Shown here one piece after another: positions 8,255 through 16,375 of a stretch of 49,562 bases of DNA. Both the position numbers and the translations under genes were made by a program. Origin of the DNA: an uncultured Lachnospiraceae bacterium (lineage in GTDB: Bacteria; Bacillota; Clostridia; Lachnospirales; Lachnospiraceae); assembly GCA_902802515.1 (NCBI GenBank), contig CADCMM010000034.1:1-49562 (forward strand). The letters are read 5' to 3'. Under the pieces are notes generated by a model. That model saw only the letters and a program-made list of their open reading frames with translations. It had not been told where the DNA came from and searched no databases. The first letter of the stretch is position 1; the number at the start of each line of letters is the position of its first letter.

Positions 8255-9136
8255 ATGGAGAAATTATCCAACCCTCAGAAGACAATAGAAATTATTAAAA
8301 AGTATGAATTTGCGTTTCAGAAGAAGTTCGGGCAGAACTTTCTGATCGATTCTCATGTGCTGGACAAGATCATCGCCGCGGCCGGGATCACGAAAGAAGA
8401 CTGTGTAGTGGAGATCGGGCCGGGGATCGGTACCTTGACGCAGTATCTGGCGGAGACCGCCGGGGAAGTGGTGGCGGTGGAGATCGACCGGATGCTGATC
8501 CCTATTCTGGAGGAGACGCTGGCGGATTATTCCAATGTGACGGTCATTAACCAGGATATCCTGAAAGTGGATCTGGAGGCACTGGTTAGGGAGCATAATG
8601 GCGGAAGACCGGTGAAAGTAGTGGCGAATCTGCCGTATTATATCACGACTCCCATTATCATGGGACTGTTTGAACGCCATGTGCCGGTGAGCAGTATCAC
8701 GGTGATGGTGCAAAAAGAGGTGGCGGAGCGAATGAAAGCGGCTCCTGGAACGAAAGATTACGGTGCATTATCTCTGGCAGTTCAATATTTTGCAATGCCA
8801 TACATTGCAGCCAACGTGCCGCCCAACTGTTTTATGCCCAGGCCAAAGGTGGGAAGCGCGGTGATCCGCCTCACCAGGCATGAGGCTCCGCCGGTGCAGG
8901 TGGAGCAGGAAGAGATGATGTTCAAGATCATCCGCGCATCCTTCAACCAGAGAAGAAAGACGCTGGTGAACGGTCTGAAAAATTCTCCGGAGATTCCATA
9001 CTCCAGAGAGGAAGTTCTGGAGGCACTGCAGAAGATGGGGCTTCCGGAGAGCATTCGCGGCGAGGCGCTGACACTGCAGGAGTTCGCACAGCTTACAAAC
9101 CGGCTCAGCAGCCCGGACACTTGGGAGCAGCCATAA
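8255..9136 (+). CDS. rsmA: 16S rRNA (adenine1518/1519-N6)-dimethyltransferase
   Basis: Dimethylates two adjacent adenosines in the 3' hairpin of 16S rRNA during 30S assembly. The product is 293 residues. It shows FQKKFGQNFLID near the N terminus, SAM motif I EIGPGIGTLTQ, the acidic EIDRML motif, and the catalytic NLPYYITTP. The C-terminal part FNQRRKTLVNGL is typical of KsgA/RsmA. A strong AAGGAGGAG site lies just before ATG 8255, 15 bases after tatD. In Bacillus, rnmV (RNase M5) lies between tatD and this gene; it is absent here. Confidence 0.96.
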   Translation: MEKLSNPQKTIEIIKKYEFAFQKKFGQNFLIDSHVLDKIIAAAGITKEDCVVEIGPGIGTLTQYLAETAGEVVAVEIDRMLIPILEETLADYSNVTVINQDILKVDLEALVREHNGGRPVKVVANLPYYITTPIIMGLFERHVPVSSITVMVQKEVAERMKAAPGTKDYGALSLAVQYFAMPYIAANVPPNCFMPRPKVGSAVIRLTRHEAPPVQVEQEEMMFKIIRASFNQRRKTLVNGLKNSPEIPYSREEVLEALQKMGLPESIRGEALTLQEFAQLTNRLSSPDTWEQP

Positions 9137-9226
9137 CGGAGGGGGGCTGCGGTCTGAGTGGTAAACGACGAGAAGCACGCACTGCGAGTTTCGCCCGTAA
9201 ATGAAAAATAAGAAGGAGGGATACCG

Positions 9227-10162
9227 ATGTCGGAAGTGAAGCATATTACGTATGATTCCACAGATCACCTGACAAAGATCCACGGGATGATGTGGATACC
9301 GGAGGGGGAAGTGGCCGGAGTGCTTCAGATCTCCCACGGAATGATGGAGTTTATTGAGCGGTACGATGGTTTCGCCAGAGCGATGAATGAGAAGGGCATC
9401 CTGGTGGTGGGCAATGACCATCTGGGACACGGAGCCTCCATCCGCTCCGAGGCTTATTTTGGATATTTTGCGGAAAACGGCGGAAACAGGGCGCTGCTCT
9501 CAGATATGAGGGAATTGCAGCGGCGGATACAGGAGCAATATCCGAACATACCTTATCTATTGCTGGGACACAGTATGGGTTCCTTCCTTGCCAGACAGTA
9601 TCTGTGTATGTATGGCAGCAGGCTGGATGGAGCCATTATCTGCGGTACAGCCTGGCATTCCTCACTTGAGGCGGATATGGGAATGTTCCTCTGCCGGGTG
9701 CTGGCGAAAAGGAAAGGATGGAATTACCGCAGTCAATTCATTAACCGCATAGCCCTGGGCAGTTACAATAAAAAGTTTGAACCCAGCCGCACGCCGGAGG
9801 ACTGGCTCTCCAGGGATGAAGCGGTGGTGGATGCTTACCGAAAGGACAAACGGACCCGCTTTGTCTTTACTTTGAACGCTTACTACAATATGTTCTACGG
9901 ACTGCAGTATCTTTGCGTAAAGCGGAACCTGCAGAAGATGCCGAAGGACCTGCCGGTCTTTTTTATCGCGGGAGAAAACGACCCCGTGGGAAATTTTGGC
10001 CTTGGAGTGAAAAAAGTAGTGGTTTCCTTCCGCACCGTGGGCATGAAGCACGTGGAGTGCCGGCTTTATCCGAATGATCGGCATGAGATTTTAAATGAGC
10101 TGGATCGTCTGGATGTGTATCAGGATGTATGGAACTGGATGGAATCTATCATTAAGAAGTGA
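9227..10162 (+). CDS. Alpha/beta hydrolase, monoacylglycerol-lipase/lysophospholipase type
   Basis: A 311-residue serine hydrolase. Visible: the oxyanion-side motif SHGMMEF, the nucleophile elbow GHSMGS, an acid residue in AGENDPVG and the catalytic His in PNDRHEI. The layout fits the Hydrolase_4 (PldB-like) group that cleaves acyl esters of glycerolipids. There is no signal peptide, so it is cytoplasmic or peripheral. A GAAGGAGGG site precedes ATG 9227. It is 90 bases after rsmA without an obvious terminator and could be co-transcribed. The physiological substrate is not known. Confidence 0.85.
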   Translation: MSEVKHITYDSTDHLTKIHGMMWIPEGEVAGVLQISHGMMEFIERYDGFARAMNEKGILVVGNDHLGHGASIRSEAYFGYFAENGGNRALLSDMRELQRRIQEQYPNIPYLLLGHSMGSFLARQYLCMYGSRLDGAIICGTAWHSSLEADMGMFLCRVLAKRKGWNYRSQFINRIALGSYNKKFEPSRTPEDWLSRDEAVVDAYRKDKRTRFVFTLNAYYNMFYGLQYLCVKRNLQKMPKDLPVFFIAGENDPVGNFGLGVKKVVVSFRTVGMKHVECRLYPNDRHEILNELDRLDVYQDVWNWMESIIKK

Positions 10163-10184
10163 ACGGGAGGCGAGGGAATAAAAT

Positions 10185-10910
10185 ATGCGGGCTTTATTTG
10201 ATATGGACAATGCGTTTTTCCGGGGTATGTCAAAGGTGGCAGACCTTTGTATTTTAAATGTGGTATTTCTAATCTGCTGCATCCCTGTTTTTACCATCGG
10301 TGCGGCAACTACAGCCCTGTCCTATGTGACATTGAAAATGAAAGACGGGGAAGAAGGATATATCCTGAAATCCTTTTTTAAATCTTTCCGCCAGAACTTT
10401 AAACAGTCCACGGTAATCTGGCTGCTGATGGTGCTGATCGGTCTCGTTTTGGGGCTTGATTTTTACATCCTGCGGGGGATGTCGGGCACAGGGACCAAGA
10501 TGATGCTTGTGGTGGTTTTGATGGGAGTATTTCTCTGGCTAATGGTATTTTCCTATGTTTTTCCTCTGCAGGCCAGATTTTATAATACCATCAAGGCAAC
10601 ACTGCGCAACGCGGTTTTGCTGAGCATCGCAAATTTTCCCCGGACGATCTGCATGGTGGCTCTTCAGACAGGCACAGTTTTGTTGACTTTTTATAATGGA
10701 AAAACCCTGGGTTATGGCCTGCTGGCGTGGTTTCTGATCGGGTTTGCGGCAATTGCCCTTGCCAACAGCACACTGCTTTCGCCGGTTCTGAAAAAGCTGA
10801 TCCCGGCGCAGGAAGACTCGGAAACTGGGGATAGCTGGACGATTCCGGAAGAGGATATAAACAGCGATACAGCCGCGCCGGAGACAGGAGATGACCATGG
10901 AGAGGAATAA
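10185..10910 (+). CDS. YesL/DUF624-family membrane protein
   Basis: A 241-residue protein with about five to six hydrophobic segments. The N terminus (FDMDNAFFRGMSKVADL, then LNVVFLICCIPVFTIGAA) is characteristic of the DUF624/YesL family, often found with carbohydrate ABC transporters but of unknown biochemical role. The tail from about residue 205 is acidic and cytoplasmic. It overlaps the start of the following PHP gene by 14 bases, which argues for coupled translation. No sugar transporter is adjacent here. Confidence 0.8.
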   Translation: MRALFDMDNAFFRGMSKVADLCILNVVFLICCIPVFTIGAATTALSYVTLKMKDGEEGYILKSFFKSFRQNFKQSTVIWLLMVLIGLVLGLDFYILRGMSGTGTKMMLVVVLMGVFLWLMVFSYVFPLQARFYNTIKATLRNAVLLSIANFPRTICMVALQTGTVLLTFYNGKTLGYGLLAWFLIGFAAIALANSTLLSPVLKKLIPAQEDSETGDSWTIPEEDINSDTAAPETGDDHGEE

Positions 10911-11604
10911 TGCTCTGATAAAACTGGAGGCACACCTTCATACCGCGGAGGTAAGTACCTGCGCGAAAGATAAAGCGGCGGATATTGTAGCGGCATGTCA
11001 CGAGAAAGAGTATGGCGCAATTGTAGTCACGGATCACTACATTCCCGGCAAAGACCACGGCCTTCCCGGAGAATTCAAGACGCTGGAAGAACGTCGGCGT
11101 TTCCTGACCGGTTACCACAATGCAAAGAAGGCGGCAAAGGCGTACGGCATGGTGGTGCTTCCCGGTATGGAGTTTCGGTTGGAACGGGGAATGGAGGATT
11201 TTCTGGTATACGGAATGGAGGAGCAGGATTTCGATGAACTGCCCGGAGATATGTACCGGTACTCTCTGAAAGAATTCCATGCATACTGCAGCGAGCATGG
11301 CTGGCTGGTCTATCAGGCGCATCCTTTCCGGGAGGGACTGACTGTGCAGGATCCGACCTGTCTGGACGGCATCGAAGTGTACAACGGTAATCCGAATAAT
11401 CTGAGAAAAGACACCAATCACAATGACCTGGCGGTGAGCTTTGCCAGAAAGCACGATCTGCTGGCCGTGGTGGGAACCGACGTCCACAGAACCGGGGATG
11501 TCGGCGGAAGCTGCCTGTATGTCCCCGAAGACCTGCTCACGCCCAGAGGGCTGGTAAAATACCTGAAAACCAGGCGGGCGCGGGACTGCACGATGAGTAT
11601 TTAA
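10897..11604 (+). CDS. PHP-domain phosphoesterase
   Basis: A metal-dependent phosphoesterase-like protein of about 235 residues. Metal-binding motifs visible: EAHLHT near the N terminus, VTDHY, a middle PGMEF, QAHPF, and near the end GTDVHRTGDVGG. I place the start at ATG 10897, six bases after AGGAG (10886-10890). An ATG at 10891 is in frame but touches the ribosome site. The gene overlaps the YesL-like gene and is followed by the long repeat element. The PHP family includes histidinol phosphatases, nucleotidases and DNA polymerase domains; the short single-domain form here cannot be assigned a substrate. Confidence 0.82.
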   Translation: MERNNALIKLEAHLHTAEVSTCAKDKAADIVAACHEKEYGAIVVTDHYIPGKDHGLPGEFKTLEERRRFLTGYHNAKKAAKAYGMVVLPGMEFRLERGMEDFLVYGMEEQDFDELPGDMYRYSLKEFHAYCSEHGWLVYQAHPFREGLTVQDPTCLDGIEVYNGNPNNLRKDTNHNDLAVSFARKHDLLAVVGTDVHRTGDVGGSCLYVPEDLLTPRGLVKYLKTRRARDCTMSI

Positions 11605-12077
11605 GGGCTGTCGCACTAAGCATTTTATTGCATTTATGCAAAGTATGATTTCTGGAATACCCACTATGTAATGACGACTTGTAAGGAATACTGTCTATTG
11701 AAAACATAGTTTCCCACCTTCACTTTGCTGCGTTACATTTGCCCGGACATCGTTCGCGATAAAAGCGTTTGCTCCTCGTCCGGACACGTAACTTGCAAAG
11801 CTCCGTCAGAAACCGATTGTTTTCACCAGACAGTATTCCTTCACAAGCCACGTCGTAACGCTTTGGATTGCGGACAGTATGCCTGTACACAAAACGATCG
11901 TCGTGCGAGTGAACTCTTGCCAAAACCTTGCCGCCGCGAAAAGGCATATGCTTCGATCGCATTTGAGCGGCGTGCAGATAGGTTTGCAGCAAGAGGAACG
12001 AGATAGATGTGTTTTTTTGTACAGGCATAGTGGCTGCAATCCTCTATAAGGTAGTGGGTGTTCCAAAAATCATGCCT
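11605..12077 (+). repeat. Long non-coding palindromic repeat, copy A
   Basis: This stretch holds no credible gene. It is a nested imperfect palindrome shared with 26838-27196. Outer arms 11654-11667 and 12051-12064 pair with two wobbles. Inside them, AAGGAATACTGTCT (11683-11696) pairs perfectly with AGACAGTATTCCTT (11828-11841). An inner stem CCGGAC/GTCCGG (11743-11748, 11778-11783) encloses a nearly invariant loop. GGATTGC/GCAATCC (11865-11871, 12036-12042) encloses a 164-base insert that copy B lacks. Several differences from copy B are paired substitutions. The left end GGGCTGTCGCACTAAG matches the hairpin at 13370-13436 in reverse. Three further small hairpins follow at 12081-12145. Likely a mobile, MITE-like element or a structured RNA; its function is unknown. 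Confidence 0.8.
11872..12035 (+). repeat. Nested palindromic insert inside repeat copy A
   Basis: The insert replaces the nine-base tip of a hairpin present in copy B (27095-27103). It has its own inverted ends: TATGCCTGTACA (11878-11889) and TGTACAGGCATA (12018-12029), a perfect 12 bp match. Internal arms CTCTTGC/GCAAGAG (11914-11920, 11989-11995) and CGCCGC/GCGGCG (11932-11937, 11967-11972) continue the stem. No target-site duplication or transposase was seen. Confidence 0.65.
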
Positions 12078-12217
12078 TTTGGGACGACTAAGGAAGTCGT
12101 CCCAAAATCCGCCTGCCGGCGGATACGCCCCTTCGGGCCTAGGCGAGTACGATTAGGAAACACTTGATGTAAAATATAGGTACTATATCATTCATGTATG
12201 AGATTGGAGGGTTTTAC

Positions 12218-13312
12218 ATGAAAAGAAAATTATCACTTGCATTGGCTGGCACTATGATCCTGAGTCTGTTTGGTTTTGCTCCGGCTGCTTTCGCGAATGA
12301 CGCGGAATCCATTTCAGATGATCTGGTGAAAGCTGCCCAGGAAGAGGGAGAACTGACGGTGTACGGATCCTGTGAGGAAGAATATCTGGCGGCGGCCTGC
12401 CAGAAATTTGAAGATCTCTACGGAATCAAAGTCAGCTACCAGAGGCTTTCCACATCGGAAGTTTACACGAAGATTTCCGAGGAAGCCGGCAACCCGTCTG
12501 GTGACGTATGGTTCGGCGGAACCACCGATCCTTACAATGAGGCAGTGGCAGCAGACCTTCTGGAACCGTATGAGGCAGAGAACGCGGTTAATCTGATTTC
12601 GGATGACTACAAAGATCCCACCAACTGCTGGTACGGCATTTACAAAGGCATCTTGGGCTTCATGGTTAACACGGAAGAGCTGGAGCGCCTGGGATTGGAA
12701 GCGCCCAGAACGTGGGATGACCTGACTAAAGAAGAGTATCAGGGACTGATCATGCTGTCCAACCCGAATACCGCAGGCACCGCGAAGCTGGTGATCAACA
12801 CCATGATCCAGATGAAGGGTCATGACGAAGCTATGGAATACTTCAAAGCGCTGGATAAGAATGTTTCCCAGTACACTAAATCCGGTTCCGGTCCGTCCAA
12901 GATGGTAGGCCCGGGCGAGTGCGTGATCGGTGTTGGCTTCCTGCATGACGGCATCTACCAGATCCTTCAGGGATATGACAACATTGAGCTGATCGTTCCG
13001 GAAGACGGAACCTCCTTTGAGATCGGCGCTACCGCTATCTTTAAGGGATGTGCGCATCCGAATGCAGCAAAACTGTGGATCGAATATGCATTGACTCCTG
13101 ATTGCGTGAACATTGCCAAAGAAAACGGTTCTTATCAGTTCCTGGTTCTTTCCAATGCGACACAGCCGGAAGAAGCTGAGCAGTTTGGTCTGGATATGAA
13201 CAATACCATCGACTATGACTTTGAAGACGCTAAAAACAATATCGCACAGTATGTAGAAGATTTCTTCGCAGCTCTGGGCGACTCCGCAGACGATCGTTTC
13301 ATGACGGAGTAA
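12218..13312 (+). CDS. ABC transporter substrate-binding protein (FbpA/AfuA-like group)
   Basis: A 364-residue secreted binding protein. ATG 12218 is chosen because TTGGAGGG precedes it; an in-frame ATG at 12194 has no ribosome site. The signal peptide ends near residue 27 (APAAFA-ND). There is no lipobox Cys, which is unusual for a Gram-positive binding protein. The mature part fits the type 2 fold of ferric-iron, phosphonate or sugar-phosphate binders: EGELTVYGSCEE, then DVWFGGTTDPYNEA, ANLE-type hinge segments, GVGFLHDG, and EIGATAIFKGCAHPNAA. A fused permease and an ATPase follow, then a two-component system, so it probably serves both transport and sensing. The ligand cannot be decided from sequence alone: iron(III), an aminophosphonate and a phosphorylated sugar are all possible. 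Confidence 0.82.
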   Translation: MKRKLSLALAGTMILSLFGFAPAAFANDAESISDDLVKAAQEEGELTVYGSCEEEYLAAACQKFEDLYGIKVSYQRLSTSEVYTKISEEAGNPSGDVWFGGTTDPYNEAVAADLLEPYEAENAVNLISDDYKDPTNCWYGIYKGILGFMVNTEELERLGLEAPRTWDDLTKEEYQGLIMLSNPNTAGTAKLVINTMIQMKGHDEAMEYFKALDKNVSQYTKSGSGPSKMVGPGECVIGVGFLHDGIYQILQGYDNIELIVPEDGTSFEIGATAIFKGCAHPNAAKLWIEYALTPDCVNIAKENGSYQFLVLSNATQPEEAEQFGLDMNNTIDYDFEDAKNNIAQYVEDFFAALGDSADDRFMTE

Positions 13313-13353
13313 AATGATGGCGAGGTCACAATGTGGTCTGACCCAACATCATA
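13313..13353 (+). other. Hairpin after the binding-protein gene
   Basis: ATGATG (just after the stop) pairs with CATCAT, and GGTCA with TGACC inside it. There is no T-tract. It probably protects the upstream mRNA end or slows transcription. A comparable hairpin follows the ATPase gene at 16271. Confidence 0.5.
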
Positions 13354-13369
13354 GAATCGTGACTTAGTG

Positions 13370-13436
13370 AAAGGGCCGTTGCGCTAAACGCATACTTTGC
13401 ATTTATGCAATATAATGCTTAGCGTGACAGCCCTTT
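13370..13436 (+). terminator. Long hairpin between binding protein and permease (short form of the repeat ends)
   Basis: AAAGGGC pairs with GCCCTTT at the base. GTTGCGCTAA and TTAGCGTGAC continue the stem with two G-T wobbles, and TTGCATTTATGCAA forms the tip. The reverse complement matches 11605-11648 almost base for base, so it is the short relative of repeat copy A. Its place between a binding-protein gene and its permease fits a partial terminator that keeps the binding protein in excess. Confidence 0.65.
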
Positions 13437-13468
13437 CATAATATAATCCGTAGAAAGGAGAAACTGAC

Positions 13469-15178
13469 ATGGCGAAGAGTCAAAATGCCCGGCTGGAACG
13501 GAAAAAGTTTTATTCGGATCCCATTCTGGTCGGCATGATCGTGGTATTACTGATCTTTCTTCTTTTGTTTATCCTGTATCCGCTGCTGATGCTCCTGGTG
13601 GACAGCTTTTATACAGAGGGGCGGGTGACCCTGGACGTCTTTAAACGGGTACTCAGCCTGCAGCGTTTCCGCAAAGCGTTTACCAACACACTGGTACTGG
13701 GAGTGATCACCGGATTGGCGTCCACGCTGATCGGACTGCTGTTTGCTTATGTGGAAGTGTATGTGAAGGTCCGGACAAAAGTTTTGAAACGGCTGTTCTC
13801 CGTAGTTTCCATGCTGCCGGTAGTTTCACCGCCGTTTGTGCTGTCGCTGTCCATGATCATGTTGTTTGGACGCAGCGGTATTATTACCCGGTCTCTTCTG
13901 AAGATATATGATTCTAATGTATATGGTCTGGGAGGGATCGCCATCGTACAGACCATGACCTTCTTCCCGGTGTGCTATCTGATGCTGAAGGGTCTGCTGA
14001 AAAACATTGACCCTTCTCTGGAAGAAGCAACCAGAGACATGGGCGCCAGCCGCTGGAAAGTATTTGTCAGCGTGACGCTGCCGTTGCTGCTCCCGGGCCT
14101 TGGAAACGCGTTCCTGGTAACCTTTATTGAATCGGTAGCGGATTTCGCGAACCCGATGCTGATCGGAGGCTCTTACGATACGCTGGCTACCACGATCTAT
14201 CTGCAGGTGACCGGAGCCTATGATTCCACGGGAGCAGCGGCGATGTCCGTTGTACTGCTGTCACTGACCCTGATACTGTTCCTGATCCAGAAATATTATC
14301 TGGAGCGCAAGACGGCGGCTACCCTGACCGGAAAGGCATCCCGAGCGAGAATGCCCATTGAGGATAAGAGCGTCACCGTGCCCTTGACGATTATCTGTGG
14401 ACTGGCGGCGGCATTTGTGATATTAATGTATATTATGGTTCCCTTTGGAGCACTGTTTACGCTGTGGGGCAGAGATTATTCCCTGAGCCTGAAATGGTTC
14501 CAGTACATGTTCAAGACCAGCGGTCTGAAAGCGTTCAAGGATTCCTTTGTTCTGTCCCTGATCGCCGCGCCGCTGACCGCGCTGTTGTCCATGGTCATTT
14601 CCTACCTGGTAGTAAAACGAAAGTTTAAGACAAAGGGCTTTATCGAGTTTGTCTCCATGCTGGCCATGGCGGTTCCGGGAACGGTTCTTGGTATCGGTTA
14701 CATACGAGGTTATGCCAACGGTCTGTTCCGGACCGGTGTTATGGGCGGACTGTACGGCACCGGATTGATCCTGATCATTGTGTTTATTGTGCGAAGCCTT
14801 CCTACAGGCACCAGGAGCGGTATCTCCGCTCTGCGCCAGATCGATGCGTCCATCGAGGAATCGGCCTACGATATGGGGGCTAACTCCGCAAGGGTGTTTT
14901 TCACGGTAACGCTCCCTCTGATCAAGGATTCGTTTTTCAGCGGCCTGGTAACTGCGTTTGTCCGCAGTATTACGGCAATTTCCGCCATTATTCTGCTGGT
15001 GACTCCGCAGTATCTGCTGATCACCTGCCAGATCAACGAGCAGGCGGAAAAAGGAAATTATGGTGTGGCCTGCGCCTACGCCACCGTATTGATCATTATC
15101 ACCTATGGTATGGTTCTGATCATGAACGGGCTGATCAAGCTGTTCGGCACGAGCCGTAAGATTAAGGAGGAAGATTGA
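13469..15178 (+). CDS. ABC transporter permease, two fused membrane domains (FbpB/ThiP type)
   Basis: A 569-residue inner-membrane protein with about twelve hydrophobic segments in two halves. Each half carries a cytoplasmic EAA loop that docks on the ATPase: EEATRDMGASRWKVFVSVTL at about residue 185-205 and EESAYDMGANSARVFFTVTL at about 465-485. Such fused permeases belong to the iron(III)/thiamine/phosphonate group of importers. ATG 13469 has GAAAGGAGAAA upstream. The ATPase gene starts one base after its stop. It is expected to form the channel for the product of the gene at 12218. Confidence 0.9.
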   Translation: MAKSQNARLERKKFYSDPILVGMIVVLLIFLLLFILYPLLMLLVDSFYTEGRVTLDVFKRVLSLQRFRKAFTNTLVLGVITGLASTLIGLLFAYVEVYVKVRTKVLKRLFSVVSMLPVVSPPFVLSLSMIMLFGRSGIITRSLLKIYDSNVYGLGGIAIVQTMTFFPVCYLMLKGLLKNIDPSLEEATRDMGASRWKVFVSVTLPLLLPGLGNAFLVTFIESVADFANPMLIGGSYDTLATTIYLQVTGAYDSTGAAAMSVVLLSLTLILFLIQKYYLERKTAATLTGKASRARMPIEDKSVTVPLTIICGLAAAFVILMYIMVPFGALFTLWGRDYSLSLKWFQYMFKTSGLKAFKDSFVLSLIAAPLTALLSMVISYLVVKRKFKTKGFIEFVSMLAMAVPGTVLGIGYIRGYANGLFRTGVMGGLYGTGLILIIVFIVRSLPTGTRSGISALRQIDASIEESAYDMGANSARVFFTVTLPLIKDSFFSGLVTAFVRSITAISAIILLVTPQYLLITCQINEQAEKGNYGVACAYATVLIIITYGMVLIMNGLIKLFGTSRKIKEED

Positions 15179-15179
15179 G

Positions 15180-16256
15180 ATGGCAAAGGAAAAGAAAGGT
15201 GTAAGGCTGGAACATATTTCCAAGATCTATCAGGATCCCAAGACAAAAAAAGAGTTTTACGCGGTGCATGACACAACGTTAGATATTGAACCGGGAACAT
15301 TTGTCACGCTCCTGGGGCCATCCGGCTGCGGAAAGACCACAACGCTGCGCATGATCGCCGGTTTTGAGAGCCCGGATGAGGGAGAGATCTACCTGGGAAA
15401 TGAGGCGATCAACGCCCTGACGCCGAACAAACGTGATACGGCCATGGTATTTCAGAGCTATGCCCTGCTGCCCCACTACAATGTGTTTGACAATGTGGCG
15501 TATGGTCTGAAGATCCGAAAACTGCCTAAGGAAGAAATCAAAAAGAAAGTCATGGATATTCTGGAACTGGTGGAATTAAAGGGAATGGAGTCCCGCATGA
15601 CGAACCAGCTTTCCGGCGGGCAGCAGCAGCGTGTGGCTCTGGCCCGGGCCCTGGTGCTGGAGCCAGGCGTGCTTCTGTTTGACGAGCCTTTAAGCAATCT
15701 GGACGCGAAGCTCCGCGTTACCATGAGGACGGAGATCCGAAAGATCCAGCAGAAAGTCGGCATCACGGCTGTCTATGTGACCCACGATCAGTCGGAGGCC
15801 ATGAGTATCTCCGATAAGATCATTATCATGAGCAAGGGCAAGGTGGAACAGATCGGAACGCCAAGAGAGATCTATTATCATCCTAAGTCCAGGTTTGTGG
15901 CGGACTTTATCGGCGAGGCCAATTTTCTGGAGGCCAGGGTGGAGGCCGTAAAGGGGGAGAAGGCTGCGATCACGGTCAGCGGCCAGCCGCTGGAGGTCAA
16001 CAATTTTGCGGGAGCGAAACCGGGAGATACCGCCTCTTTAGTGATCCGCCCGGAGGCCGCGGGACTGTCAGAGGACGGACTGCTGGACTGCAAAGTCACG
16101 CTGTCTACGTTCATGGGCTCCTATCAGTATTATCAGGCAAAGGTGGGAGATGTGACGGTGCAGATCACCGATTATAACCCTGTTAACAAAAAAATTTATG
16201 AAGTTGGAGAAAACGTAAAACTGAACTTTGACCCCAACGGAGTTTATATTCTGTGA
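15180..16256 (+). CDS. ABC transporter ATP-binding protein (FbpC/PotA type)
   Basis: A 358-residue ATPase that powers the importer at 12218-15178. Visible motifs: Walker A GPSGCGKTT, Q-loop FQSYAL, signature LSGGQQQR, Walker B VLLFDEPLSNLD and switch His in VTHDQSEA. The C-terminal part from about residue 240 (FVADFIGEANFL, VIRPEAA) is a TOBE-type regulatory domain, typical of the FbpC/PotA/CysA group. AAGGAGGAAG in the end of the permease gene serves as its ribosome site. Confidence 0.94.
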   Translation: MAKEKKGVRLEHISKIYQDPKTKKEFYAVHDTTLDIEPGTFVTLLGPSGCGKTTTLRMIAGFESPDEGEIYLGNEAINALTPNKRDTAMVFQSYALLPHYNVFDNVAYGLKIRKLPKEEIKKKVMDILELVELKGMESRMTNQLSGGQQQRVALARALVLEPGVLLFDEPLSNLDAKLRVTMRTEIRKIQQKVGITAVYVTHDQSEAMSISDKIIIMSKGKVEQIGTPREIYYHPKSRFVADFIGEANFLEARVEAVKGEKAAITVSGQPLEVNNFAGAKPGDTASLVIRPEAAGLSEDGLLDCKVTLSTFMGSYQYYQAKVGDVTVQITDYNPVNKKIYEVGENVKLNFDPNGVYIL

Positions 16257-16270
16257 CCCACCGCATCATA

Positions 16271-16300
16271 GTTGGGGGCAAAAGACCTTTTGGCCCCAAC
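16271..16300 (+). terminator. Hairpin after the ABC transporter operon
   Basis: GTTGGGG pairs with CCCCAAC, one mismatch follows, and CAAAA pairs with TTTTG. The hairpin is flanked by ATCAT on both sides. There is no T-tract, so it may act as an mRNA-end stabiliser or a weak terminator before the two-component genes. Confidence 0.5.
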
Positions 16301-16375
16301 ATCATTAAATCAGCGTTTGCTTAGGAACAGGGGGCTAAGGGTAAGAAGCGCAAGCAGTTTGGAGAAAATTCGGGG

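Noticed and set aside
11725..12006. A 93-codon open frame in repeat copy A, with a similar frame in copy B at 26807-27028
   Set aside because: The shared residues follow from the conserved palindrome; base changes between the copies preserve pairing rather than the protein, and neither frame has a ribosome site.
11605..12160. Group II intron, CRISPR array or IS element as explanation of the repeat
   Set aside because: No reverse transcriptase, transposase, domain V-like catalytic hairpin or regular spacer pattern is visible; only nested palindromes.
12218..16256. Naming the importer fbpABC for ferric iron
   Set aside because: The fold and fused permease also fit phosphonate, thiamine and sugar-phosphate importers, and no ligand-specific residues could be verified.
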